Part shown: positions 1 to 4,969 of the stretch, in pieces
Layout of the letters: each line of letters opens with the position of its first letter
Position numbering within the stretch: position 1 is the first letter of the stretch
Assembly: GCA_902803125.1 (NCBI GenBank)
Contig: CADCOZ010000077.1
Span: 1-6,858 of the forward strand
DNA from: an uncultured Ruminococcus sp.
GTDB taxonomy: Bacteria; Bacillota; Clostridia; Oscillospirales; Acutalibacteraceae
Reading direction: 5' to 3'
DNA length: 6,858 nt
Program-made: the position numbers and the translations under genes
Notes under the pieces: generated by a model
Database searches by the model: none
The model's input: only the letters and a program-made list of their open reading frames with translations
Told to the model about the DNA's origin: nothing

Positions 1-492
1 ACCGCTCTTGTCAACAATAGCCTGTACGGCTCTTGCGAAGGATGCGATGGGTGCCTGGAATGCACCAAGTACATTTGCGAGAAGAACTTCTCTTGACGGG
101 AGCTTTGAAAGGCTCTTGATCTTCTCTGTTGTGATGACCTCGTTATCTATATAACCGGTCTTTACATTGAAATGCTCGTGAGTGTCTGCAAACTTCTGAA
201 GAATACGAGCTGCGGCAACGTAATCCTCTGCGCTTGTAGCGATCGCCGATGTGCCGTTGAGCATATCGTCCATACCGCTCAGGCCTGCCTTGTCTGCTGC
301 ACGCTTGATAAGAGTATTCTTTACAACGGTATATACAACACCGCTCTCACGAAGCTCTTTTCTAAGCTTTGTATCATCCTCAACAGTAATACCTTTATAG
401 TCAACGATAACACCTGCAACGGAATTTGTGATCCTGTCGGCGAGATCAGCAACGATCTGCTGCTTCTGCTCTAAAACCTTCTGACTTGGCAA
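1..492 (-). CDS. rplJ: Ribosomal protein L10, 3' end cut off by window edge
   Basis: Large-subunit protein L10 anchors the L7/L12 stalk to 23S rRNA and, with L12, represses its own leader. Reading leftwards from 492 gives 164 open codons with no stop. The frame opens with MPSQKVLEQKQQIV, continues through the conserved VDYKGITVED and VVKNTLIKRA segments, and reaches the C-terminal FQAPIASFARAVQAIVDKSG at the edge. L10 is usually about 165-175 residues, so only a short tail is missing. The start is a TTG at 490-492. An AGGAGGTG site (500-507) lies 7 nt upstream, there is no ATG at a comparable distance, and the resulting N-terminus matches the family. The gene follows its own promoter and L10-type leader rather than depending only on read-through from rplA. 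rplL would be expected beyond the left edge (inference). Confidence 0.95.
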   Translation of the reverse strand, partial: MPSQKVLEQKQQIVADLADRITNSVAGVIVDYKGITVEDDTKLRKELRESGVVYTVVKNTLIKRAADKAGLSGMDDMLNGTSAIATSAEDYVAAARILQKFADTHEHFNVKTGYIDNEVITTEKIKSLSKLPSREVLLANVLGAFQAPIASFARAVQAIVDKSG

Positions 493-520
493 AACGTTTC
501 ACCTCCTTGTATATTGACGC

Positions 521-555
521 AAAAATGCGCCTTCCCATTTACAGAGGAAGGCGCA
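521..555 (-). terminator. Attenuator terminator in the rplJ leader
   Basis: A perfect 10-bp stem (TGCGCCTTCC at 546-555 and its complement at 526-535, with a 10-nt loop) is followed directly on the minus strand by TTTTT (521-525). It lies only 13 nt upstream of the rplJ ribosome binding site. In this position it must be conditional and fits the attenuator of the L10 leader. L10/L12 binding to the upstream aptamer would favour termination; the sign of regulation is inferred from the known Bacillus-type system. Confidence 0.85.
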
Positions 556-646
556 CAAAATTACAGTGATGTAATGTAAAAACGCACAACCTCGGCAGGC
601 GGGAAAACCCTTATGCTTACGCACCTGCTGTCTTTGGTCAACAGCA
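556..646 (-). ncRNA. L10 (rplJL) leader, aptamer part
   Basis: The transcribed leader between the rplJ promoter and the attenuator carries the conserved blocks of the Firmicutes L10 leader. ACCAAAGACAGCAGGTGCG is at 620-638 and CCTGCCGAGGT at 589-599, with GCAGG (624-628) pairing to CCTGC (595-599) around a GC-GUAA-GC hairpin and a GGG-UUUU-CCC hairpin. A separate 6-bp ATTACA/TGTAAT hairpin (560-575) lies between aptamer and terminator and may belong to the antiterminator. In related bacteria L10 complexed with L12 binds this RNA and reduces rplJL expression. I recognise it from the conserved motifs and position; no covariance model was run. Confidence 0.85.
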
Positions 647-652
647 TATACG

Positions 653-681
653 AGTATATCACACTTGCACTGAATTGTCAA
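653..681 (-). promoter_or_regulatory. Sigma-A promoter for rplJ(L)
   Basis: On the minus strand the -35 box TTGACA (676-681) and the -10 box TATACT (653-658) are separated by exactly 17 nt. The expected start of transcription is about 646, giving a leader of roughly 150 nt. There is no terminator between rplA and this promoter, so rplJ can be read from both. Confidence 0.9.
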
Positions 682-706
682 GCGTTTTTTTATTATTTCA
701 TTCCAC

Positions 707-1408
707 TTAAACTGCTCCGCCGATCTTAGCGGGGTTGATCCTTACGGACGGGCCCATTGTTGTTGTAACAGCAACGGACTTTATATACTGACCCTTTGCA
801 GCAGCAGGCTTAGCCTTGATAACAGCAGCTACGAGAGCATCAAAGTTCTCGGAGATCTTGTCTGTACCGAAAGAAACCTTGCCGATCGGGCAGTGGATGA
901 TGTTTGTTTTGTCAAGACGGTACTCGATCTTACCGGCCTTAGCCTCTTTGATAGCTCTGGCGATATCGGGTGTAACTGTACCTGCCTTGGGGTTAGGCAT
1001 AAGACCTCTCGGGCCGAGGATCTTACCAAGACGACCAACAAGACCCATCATATCGGGTGTTGTGATAAGTACGTCGAAATCCATCCAGCCTTCGCTCTGG
1101 ATCTTCTGAGTGAACTCCTCAGCGCCTACATATTCAGCTCCGGCCTCCTGTGCCTTTGCTACGTTATCGCCCTTGCAGATCGCAAGAACTCTTACCTGCT
1201 TACCTGTACCGTTAGGAAGAACGATAGCGCCTCTTACCTGCTGGTCTGCGTGACGTGAGTCAACGCCAAGCTTGATGTGAAGCTCAACTGTCTCGTCGAA
1301 CTTAGCTGTAGCAGTTTTCAGGCAAACGTCGATTGCTTCCTTGGTCTCATAAGCCTTTGTTTTGTCGATGAGTTTTACGGCATCAACATATTTTTTACCG
1401 TGTTTCAT
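707..1408 (-). CDS. rplA: Ribosomal protein L1
   Basis: L1 binds the mobile L1 stalk of 23S rRNA (helices 76-78), takes part in E-site tRNA release, and in many bacteria represses translation of its own operon by binding an mRNA copy of the rRNA site. The 233-residue product has the normal full length. It begins [16 protein letters not shown] and carries the L1 signature region [20 protein letters not shown] at residues 125-144. The ATG at 1408 has a GGGAGG site (1416-1421) 7 nt upstream. The gene lies 63 nt after rplK. That gap holds a second copy of the putative L1-binding hairpin (1429-1458), which would place rplA translation under direct control by its own product (inference). Confidence 0.98.
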   Translation of the reverse strand: MKHGKKYVDAVKLIDKTKAYETKEAIDVCLKTATAKFDETVELHIKLGVDSRHADQQVRGAIVLPNGTGKQVRVLAICKGDNVAKAQEAGAEYVGAEEFTQKIQSEGWMDFDVLITTPDMMGLVGRLGKILGPRGLMPNPKAGTVTPDIARAIKEAKAGKIEYRLDKTNIIHCPIGKVSFGTDKISENFDALVAAVIKAKPAAAKGQYIKSVAVTTTMGPSVRINPAKIGGAV

Positions 1409-1428
1409 TGGTTTTCCTCCCTAATTCA

Positions 1429-1458
1429 GTGGTAAAATCGGAGTGTATTTCCTCCCAC
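1429..1458 (-). promoter_or_regulatory. Putative L1-binding mRNA site before rplA
   Basis: On the minus strand this 30-nt element begins GTGGGAGG and ends TTTTACCAC. GUG(G) pairs with (C)CAC and GGAG pairs with CUCC, leaving an asymmetric internal loop GAUUUUA on the 3' side. The L1 site in bacterial 23S rRNA has the same layout (GUGGGAG on the 5' side, AAAUACCAC on the 3' side). Its 3' end is 7 nt from the rplA ribosome binding site, and a matching copy precedes rplK with the same spacing. L1 binding here is inferred from this rRNA mimicry. Confidence 0.75.
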
Positions 1459-1471
1459 TTAGGTCTGCAAA

Positions 1472-1897
1472 TCAGTCTACGACTTCAATACCCATGCTTC
1501 TGGCCGTACCTGCAATCATGCTGCACGCTGTTTCAATGCTGGCCGCATTGAGGTCGGGCATCTTCTGCTCGGCAATCTTCTGCACCTGTTCACGGGTGAT
1601 TTTTGCGACCTTCTTCTTGTTCGGTTCGCCCGAAGCGGTTTCAATACCGCAAGCCTTTTTGATCAATACGGCGGCAGGCGGTGTTTTGGTAATAAAGGTA
1701 AACGAACGATCGGCATAAACCGTGATCACAACGGGGATGATCAGTCCCACGTCATTCTTGGTACGCTCGTTGAATTCCTTTGTAAACGCCATAATGTTGA
1801 CACCGTGCTGTCCCAATGCAGGACCTACAGGCGGTGCCGGGGTTGCCTTGCCGGCCGGTATCTGCAGCTTAATAAAGCCTGTTACCTTTTGAGCCAT
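1472..1897 (-). CDS. rplK: Ribosomal protein L11
   Basis: L11 forms the GTPase-associated centre with 23S rRNA helices 43/44 and is the target region for thiostrepton and for the RelA-linked stringent response. The 141-residue product has the exact family length: [16 protein letters not shown] at the start, the proline-rich [15 protein letters not shown] segment (residues 20-34), and the C-terminal signature [18 protein letters not shown] (115-132). An in-frame TTG at 1915 would add six residues, but it lies inside the ribosome binding site GGAGGTG (1907-1913). The ATG at 1897 is therefore the start. It lies downstream of nusG in the same operon, preceded by a 120-nt gap holding two small hairpins and the first putative L1-binding site. 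Confidence 0.98.
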   Translation of the reverse strand: MAQKVTGFIKLQIPAGKATPAPPVGPALGQHGVNIMAFTKEFNERTKNDVGLIIPVVITVYADRSFTFITKTPPAAVLIKKACGIETASGEPNKKKVAKITREQVQKIAEQKMPDLNAASIETACSMIAGTARSMGIEVVD

Positions 1898-1920
1898 TTT
1901 TTCTTGCACCTCCAAAATTC

Positions 1921-1965
1921 GTGGTAAAAACCGGAGCGACAGCTTATATTTTCGCTTCCTCCCAC
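1921..1965 (-). promoter_or_regulatory. Putative L1-binding mRNA site before rplK
   Basis: On the minus strand this 45-nt element begins GTGGGAGG and ends TTTTTACCAC. Outer GUGG/CCAC pairing and inner pairing of GGAG (or GG-A-GCG) with CGCUCC leave a 3' internal loop GGUUUUUA. It is the larger version of the element before rplA and shares the 23S rRNA L1-stalk pattern. Its 3' end is 7 nt upstream of the rplK ribosome binding site. L11-L1 operons are classically repressed by L1 at a leader before rplK, so this is the expected primary operator (inference from sequence and position). Confidence 0.8.
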
Positions 1966-2007
1966 AAGGGAATTACTCCCTTCATAACAACGGCACTTGT
2001 CCGTTAT
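1966..2007 (-). repeat. Two small hairpins between nusG and rplK
   Basis: Two inverted repeats stand back to back: AACGG/CCGTT extended by ATA/TAT across one bulge (1984-2007), and AAGGGA/TCCCTT with a 5-nt loop (1966-1982). Neither is followed by a T-run, so they are not convincing terminators. They directly precede the L1-type element and may act as processing or stability structures of the operon mRNA. Function is not known. Confidence 0.5.
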
Positions 2008-2017
2008 TAACAAATCC

Positions 2018-2578
2018 TTACTCCAGCGGTTCCACCTGATCCAATGCCAGTTCCACTGAAGTGCCGCGTCCGCCGAATAACGCCTGAACCAGCACACGGA
2101 CGCAGTTCTTTTGCAGGTCGACGTGTTCCACAACGCCTTCGTAATCTTCAAAAGCACCTTCAATAATGCGGACGGTATCGCCCACATTATAATCGACCTC
2201 AATAATCTCGGCGGCTTCCCGGCCGTCAGTAATACCAAGTCTTGCTACCTCGTCAGGTGTCAAGGGGGTTGCCTTATTGTCTGCATCAGAACATACAAAA
2301 CCGGTACAGCCTCTGATATTGCGGACAATGTACCAGGTTTCATCGGTCATAACCATCTTGATAATCACATAACCCGGATATATCTTCCGTTCAACCTGTC
2401 TGGTTCGATTGTCTTTAATCTCTGTTACCGTTTCCGTTGGCACACGAATATCCTGAATCATATCCTCAAGGTGTCTGTTTTCAACAGTTTTGCGAAGATT
2501 TTCGGCTACTTTGCTTTCATAGCCCGAATAAGTATGTACCACATACCATTCTGCCCTCTTCTTTTCTTCTTCTGCCAT
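2018..2578 (-). CDS. nusG: Transcription elongation/termination factor NusG
   Basis: NusG binds RNA polymerase through its NGN domain and contacts Rho, S10 or nascent DNA, modulating pausing, termination and transcription-translation coupling. The 186-residue protein has the NGN domain at about residues 10-105 (WYVVHTYSGYESKVAENL at 11-28, RKIYPGYVIIKM at 64-75) and a C-terminal KOW domain at about 132-186. The KOW core VGDTVRIIEGAFEDYEG has Ala where Pro is usual (GAF for GPF). The following segment reads FGGRGTSVEL in place of the common FGRxTPVEL, with one extra residue. ATG at 2578 is preceded by GGAGGGG at suitable spacing. It lies 36 nt downstream of secE, the standard order in Firmicutes. 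Confidence 0.97.
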   Translation of the reverse strand: MAEEEKKRAEWYVVHTYSGYESKVAENLRKTVENRHLEDMIQDIRVPTETVTEIKDNRTRQVERKIYPGYVIIKMVMTDETWYIVRNIRGCTGFVCSDADNKATPLTPDEVARLGITDGREAAEIIEVDYNVGDTVRIIEGAFEDYEGVVEHVDLQKNCVRVLVQALFGGRGTSVELALDQVEPLE

Positions 2579-2614
2579 TCAACATCCCCTCCATTTCCCT
2601 GAAACCACTCACAC

Positions 2615-2848
2615 TTAATTGCCGGCCAGATTCATCACCAGACCGAACAGATAGTGCAGACCGGTATCCACACCGAAAATCACAAGTCCCACCACCAGCA
2701 TAGCTACTAATACGATACCCGTATTTTTGAAGGTAGACTTGGGGGTTGGCCAAGTAATCTTCTTGATTTCGCTGAAGACATCACGGAAGTAGCGGCCGAT
2801 ACGCTTAAAGATATTGGGCTTTTTCTGAGCCTCTTTATCCTTTGCCAT
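2615..2848 (-). CDS. secE: Preprotein translocase subunit SecE
   Basis: SecE clamps and stabilises SecY in the SecYEG protein-conducting channel of the cytoplasmic membrane. The 77-residue product is of the short single-span type. A basic N-terminus (MAKDKEAQKK) leads to an amphipathic cytoplasmic helix with the family hallmark FSEIKKITWPTPKST (residues 25-39), then one hydrophobic segment at about 44-70 (IVLVAMLVVGLVIFG). The start ATG at 2848 has a CGGAGGA site about 7 nt upstream. It sits between rpmG (18 nt gap) and nusG (36 nt gap), so it is cotranscribed with both. Confidence 0.97.
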   Translation of the reverse strand: MAKDKEAQKKPNIFKRIGRYFRDVFSEIKKITWPTPKSTFKNTGIVLVAMLVVGLVIFGVDTGLHYLFGLVMNLAGN

Positions 2849-2866
2849 GTTGCATCCTCCGTTCTC

Positions 2867-3016
2867 TTACTTGGTTTCCTTGTGCAGAGTATGCTTCCTG
2901 CAGAATCTGCAGTACTTGTGCATCTCAAGCCTATCCGGATCGTTCTTCTTGTTCTTCATGGTGTTGTAGTTGCGCTGTTTGCATTCTGTACAGGCTAATG
3001 TTACTTTTACTCTCAT
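2867..3016 (-). CDS. rpmG: Ribosomal protein L33, zinc-binding (C+) form
   Basis: A 49-residue large-subunit protein beginning [19 protein letters not shown] and ending KHTLHKETK. Two CxxC pairs (C9/C12 and C36/C39) mark it as the zinc-ribbon C+ paralogue; bacteria with a C- copy swap the two under zinc limitation. It has the usual L33 length. ATG at 3016 is preceded by GGGAGGTG about 7 nt upstream. It is the first gene of the rpmG-secE-nusG-rplK-rplA transcript, about 80 nt from the predicted transcription start. Confidence 0.97.
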   Translation of the reverse strand: MRVKVTLACTECKQRNYNTMKNKKNDPDRLEMHKYCRFCRKHTLHKETK

Positions 3017-3068
3017 TTGACGGCACCTCCCGGTATTTCGGAATCATTTAGCCTCCCTCAAAAAAAGG

Positions 3069-3094
3069 CACAAAAAAACAACCTCTGATGAGGT
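3069..3094 (-). terminator. Hairpin plus U-run at the 5' end of the rpmG operon transcript
   Basis: On the minus strand ACCTC-ATCA-GAGGT (3081-3094) forms a 5-bp stem with a tetraloop. A seven-T run (3072-3078) follows within 2 nt, and a second seven-nt T-run lies a few bases beyond. The predicted transcription start falls at about 3094, so this would be the first structure in the mRNA. It could be an attenuator-like terminator or a 5' stabilising hairpin; the stem is short, so terminator activity is uncertain. Confidence 0.4.
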
Positions 3095-3100
3095 AGAATT

Positions 3101-3129
3101 ACTATACCACACCACAGGCTATTTGTCAA
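3101..3129 (-). promoter_or_regulatory. Sigma-A promoter of the rpmG-secE-nusG-rplK-rplA operon
   Basis: On the minus strand, TTGACA (3124-3129) and TATAGT (3101-3106) are separated by exactly 17 nt. Transcription would start near 3094. No other promoter of this quality was seen before the one at 653-681, so this promoter probably serves all five genes. Confidence 0.9.
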
Positions 3130-3148
3130 GTATTTTTTCAGAACCTGC

Positions 3149-3235
3149 ACGGAAAGCAATTTTGTTCCGTCAGCCACTGGGGAGAAACCTTTTTGGTGAG
3201 CGGGTGACCCCGCAGGACTTAATGGTTTCCCCCAG
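3149..3235. repeat. Cluster of stem-loops between the 3301-4104 gene and the rpmG promoter
   Basis: This stretch holds an ACGGAA/TTCCGT hairpin (3149-3154 with 3165-3170, 10-nt loop). It also holds a long stem of CTGGGG-A-GAAACC (3177-3189) with GGTTTC-CCCCAG (3224-3235), 12 bp with one bulge. Inside the latter is a perfect GCGGG-TGAC-CCCGC hairpin (3200-3213). No T-run follows on either strand, so a simple terminator is unlikely. The layout looks like an interspersed intergenic repeat or a structured RNA end. The whole 3131-3300 gap has no convincing coding frame. Confidence 0.5.
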
Positions 3236-3300
3236 ACCCCCTCCCGAAATTTGCAGAATTTGGTTTCTGAGAACTATTCACTATTCTCTATTTCCGGTGC

Positions 3301-4104
3301 TTATTTTCTCTTCATGCTGTCCATCGCCTGAAGCCGATCCGCAATATACTTCTTGGGCTTCTTGGGCTTTTCGGGCTTTATTTTCTTGCCTCTGAGGTTG
3401 CGGGACGCATCGGCAATTTTTTTCTGTTCTTTGGTAAAAGTGGCCGTCAGCTTTTCGTATTGTGTCTGATCCTCAACACCGTTGAGCAGTACATAAGTAA
3501 TAATGCCCTTGACATCTAAATCACCCGCATCGTACAGGTCACTGAGAGCCTTCGACAATTTTTCGATATTCTTGTCGCCTTCTCTTTTAACATAGTCCAG
3601 CAGCAGCGGCAGAATCTTCGTTTCCGCAAAGGTCACCCCGCGAAAACTCTCATAATGTGCCTTTTCAAAGGCAATCTCATCTCTGAGTTCGGGAAAGAAG
3701 GCAATCATTCTGTTGGCAAAAAACAGCGGGTCACTGTTTTGCTCGCCATTTTCCTTTTTGGCTTTTTTCTTCTGCTGAGCCGCAATCTGTTTGGGGCCAC
3801 GGATAGTTTCGGCAAAATCATCGCCAATATTTTCGGCTTCTCTGCCGCCGTCCACTTCTTCATCAAACAGCCAAGTGGCGGCTGTTTTCCAAGCATTGTC
3901 CGGCTCATCATCCACCACTGAACAGGAACGCAGAACGATTCTTTTCTTATCAAAATAGTACACAATGCTGTAGGCCACATCACCGGTATACAGCACGGTT
4001 TTTTCATTGGCCGTATCCGCTACGGTGTGTTTGCGGTAGCCTTTATTCAGCAACACTTCATCTACCTTGCCGGTAATAATTTCCAACGCTTTTGCAATTT
4101 CCAT
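3301..4104 (-). CDS. Uncharacterised two-part protein with lysine-rich tail
   Basis: I do not recognise this 267-residue protein. Residues 1-105 look like an alpha/beta domain: an N-terminal helix, strands around VAYSIVYYFDKKRIVLRSCS at 43-62, then AWKTAATWLF at 71-80. A charged linker (QQKKKAKKENGEQN, 110-123) joins it to a mainly helical part (125-235; FFANRMIAFFPEL, LLLDYVKREGDKNIEKLSKA). The tail is strongly basic (KKIKPEKPKKPKK, 240-252). There is no signal peptide or membrane span, so it is probably cytoplasmic. The frame stays open up to a TTG at 4182, but that TTG is the -35 box of the gene's own promoter. The ATG at 4104, preceded by GGAGAGGG about 6 nt upstream, is the start. It is monocistronic by layout; no clear terminator follows. 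A nucleic-acid-binding or scaffold role would be guesswork. Confidence 0.85.
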   Translation of the reverse strand: MEIAKALEIITGKVDEVLLNKGYRKHTVADTANEKTVLYTGDVAYSIVYYFDKKRIVLRSCSVVDDEPDNAWKTAATWLFDEEVDGGREAENIGDDFAETIRGPKQIAAQQKKKAKKENGEQNSDPLFFANRMIAFFPELRDEIAFEKAHYESFRGVTFAETKILPLLLDYVKREGDKNIEKLSKALSDLYDAGDLDVKGIITYVLLNGVEDQTQYEKLTATFTKEQKKIADASRNLRGKKIKPEKPKKPKKYIADRLQAMDSMKRK

Positions 4105-4153
4105 AAATACCCTCTCCGTATCTGTGTCTGTGTGTTTTGTCATAACGCTTCTT

Positions 4154-4182
4154 AGTATACCATTACTCTTCAAAAATTTCAA
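4154..4182 (-). promoter_or_regulatory. Sigma-A promoter for the 3301-4104 gene
   Basis: On the minus strand, TTGAAA (4177-4182) and TATACT (4154-4159) are separated by 17 nt. Transcription should start near 4147, giving a leader of about 43 nt before the ATG at 4104. This also excludes a translation start upstream of the -10 box. Confidence 0.8.
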
Positions 4183-4258
4183 CAGCAGATTTTCAAATCC
4201 TCAAACTTCTTCTTTCTTCCTGTCCCACACCGCTGAATCTTGGAAGGCTTGAGTCCCT

Positions 4259-4336
4259 CCTGTCGGCTCGGTCAGGGCGTTTTGCGGAAAAGACGGAACA
4301 GACGCTTTTGCCTGTCGGCTCGGTCAGGGCGTTTTG
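4259..4336. repeat. 26-nt direct repeat, two exact copies
   Basis: Copies at 4259-4284 and 4311-4336 are identical over 26 bases (starting CCTGTCGGCTCGG, ending GGGCGTTTTG) and begin 52 bases apart. The match stops exactly at both ends. The 26-nt spacer ends in ACGCTTTTG, resembling the repeat's own GGCGTTTTG end, so the array may have grown by duplication. Two copies are too few to call a CRISPR array, and the spacer is not typical. Function is unknown. Confidence 0.8.
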
Positions 4337-4380
4337 ACCTGCGGCCAAGGTGTCCACCGGATACCTGCACTCCCTACAAA

Positions 4381-4432
4381 TTTCCGCACGGAAAGCCGCT
4401 GTCCGCTGATATAAGAGCCGGACAGCAGCTTT
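4381..4432. repeat. Overlapping inverted repeats
   Basis: TTTCCG-CA-CGGAAA (4381-4394) is a near-perfect palindrome. It overlaps a long stem of AAAGC-C-GCTGTCCG (4392-4405) with CGGACAGC-A-GCTTT (4419-4432), 13 bp with one mismatch and a 13-nt loop. No T-run follows the stem on either strand. The two structures share bases 4392-4394 and cannot both form completely. Confidence 0.7.
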
Positions 4433-4451
4433 ACTCAGCGTCCCCATAAAT

Positions 4452-4479
4452 AAAAAGCCGTCCTTCCTTTTGCGGACAG
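4452..4479 (-). terminator. Weak terminator-like hairpin
   Basis: On the minus strand CTGTCC (4474-4479) pairs with GGACGG (4458-4463), including one G-U pair, across a 10-nt loop. CTTTTTATTT follows (T-run 4452-4456). The stem is only 6 bp. It lies beyond the stronger terminator at 4528-4561 and could be a back-up. Confidence 0.4.
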
Positions 4480-4511
4480 TTGGAAAAGACGATGGATTCC
4501 AAGTTTTCCAA
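4480..4511. repeat. 8-bp perfect inverted repeat
   Basis: TTGGAAAA (4480-4487) and TTTTCCAA (4504-4511) are separated by 16 nt. There is no obvious link to a promoter. It lies between two terminator-like hairpins in the non-coding stretch. Confidence 0.5.
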
Positions 4512-4527
4512 AGGATTGACCCAACGC

Positions 4528-4561
4528 AAAAAGGCGGCTGTACTGTCAGCGTACAGCCGCC
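4528..4561 (-). terminator. Rho-independent terminator of the YtxH-like gene
   Basis: On the minus strand GGCGGCTGTAC (4551-4561) pairs perfectly with GTACAGCCGCC (4533-4543) around a 7-nt loop, followed directly by TTTTT (4528-4532). It begins 7 nt after the stop codon region of the small gene ending at 4568. The 11-bp GC-rich stem makes this a strong terminator in that direction only. Confidence 0.9.
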
Positions 4562-4567
4562 CCTATC

Positions 4568-4747
4568 TCACGAAAAAATATCCTTCACACCGTCAATCAA
4601 GTCTTCCACTGTTCCCAGCGCTTTGGCTGATTTACGCTTCCATTTCTTGTTATCTTTCAGCATGACAGAGCCAACAAAGCCCACCATCATGCCCGTCACC
4701 AGACCGGCCCCCACACCTTTGATAATATTCGCCGTGTTTCTTGCCAT
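4568..4747 (-). CDS. Small YtxH-like membrane protein
   Basis: The 59-residue product has one glycine-rich hydrophobic segment (IIKGVGAGLVTGMMVGFVGS, residues 8-27). A basic stretch (KDNKKWKRKSAKA, 31-43) and a short amphipathic end (VEDLIDGVKDIFS) follow. This pattern, a Gly-rich span followed by a Lys-rich helix, resembles YtxH-type small envelope proteins of Firmicutes, but at this length the match is only by pattern. The frame could extend to 4816; the ATG at 4747 is preferred because GGAGG (4757-4761) lies 9 nt upstream and the longer N-terminus is Cys/Trp-rich and unlike the family. A TAAAAT at 4765-4770 would start transcription on the ribosome binding site, so the true promoter is probably further up and not identified. 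A strong terminator follows the stop. Confidence 0.75.
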   Translation of the reverse strand: MARNTANIIKGVGAGLVTGMMVGFVGSVMLKDNKKWKRKSAKALGTVEDLIDGVKDIFS

Positions 4748-4901
4748 ACGCCATAACCTCCAACATTTTAGCAGCATTTGATAATTACACAAGATAAATA
4801 CCTCATTTGTTGTCATGTCCTCTTTATCATACCCTTTTTGCGGCTTTTTATGCCTCTGTTGCTATGAAAAAGCATTGTTTGTTTTGCATAAATATAGATT
4901 T

Positions 4902-4937
4902 TATTTATTGTATGGTTCGTACAATAAATAGTTTTTT
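4902..4937 (+). terminator. AT-rich inverted repeat with T-run in the divergent gap
   Basis: A perfect 11-bp inverted repeat (TATTTATTGTA 4902-4912, TACAATAAATA 4920-4930; 7-nt loop TGGTTCG) is followed on the plus strand by G and seven Ts (4932-4938). The form is that of a terminator, but no plus-strand gene ends here, and the stem is almost all A/T. A dyad of this kind between divergent genes (4747 minus, 5079 plus) could equally be an operator. The rest of 4748-4969 shows no gene. Confidence 0.4.
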
Positions 4938-4969
4938 TAAAAATCGACCCAAAAACCCCATATTATCGT

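Larger units (their letters stand above)
4183..4567. other. Non-coding stretch rich in repeats and hairpins
   Basis: These 385 bases separate two minus-strand genes. Open frames on both strands reach 70-100 codons here, but they look like shadows: no good ribosome binding site, cysteine- and arginine-rich unstructured products, and the direct repeat falls in a different frame in each copy. The region contains a 26-nt direct repeat, three strong inverted repeats (4381-4394, 4392-4432, 4480-4511), a weak terminator-like hairpin (4452-4479) and the terminator of the downstream small gene (4528-4561). Confidence 0.6.

Noticed and set aside
816..1258. Plus-strand frames of about 100-120 codons within rplA
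   Set aside because: They are antisense shadows of the conserved L1 gene, without family resemblance.
1913..1915. TTG start for rplK adding MEVQEK
   Set aside because: It lies in the rplK ribosome binding site, and the ATG at 1897 gives the exact family length.
2111..2703. Plus-strand frames of 88-163 codons antisense to nusG and secE
   Set aside because: They are shadows of recognised genes; the products are cysteine/phenylalanine-rich, with no ribosome binding sites.
4177..4182. TTG as the start of the 3301-4104 gene (293 residues)
   Set aside because: The TTG is the -35 box of a good promoter whose transcript starts near 4147. The ATG at 4104 has a proper ribosome binding site.
4259..4336. 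CRISPR array
   Set aside because: There are only two repeat copies and one 26-nt spacer that itself resembles the repeat end; no cas genes are present.
4193..4449. Overlapping frames on both strands (84 and 69 codons) in the 4183-4567 gap
   Set aside because: They have no ribosome binding site, no recognisable fold, and the exact direct repeat is read in different frames.
4765..4770. TAAAAT as -10 box for the YtxH-like gene
   Set aside because: Transcription would start within the ribosome binding site, and the matching -35 (TTGTGT at 16 nt) is weak.
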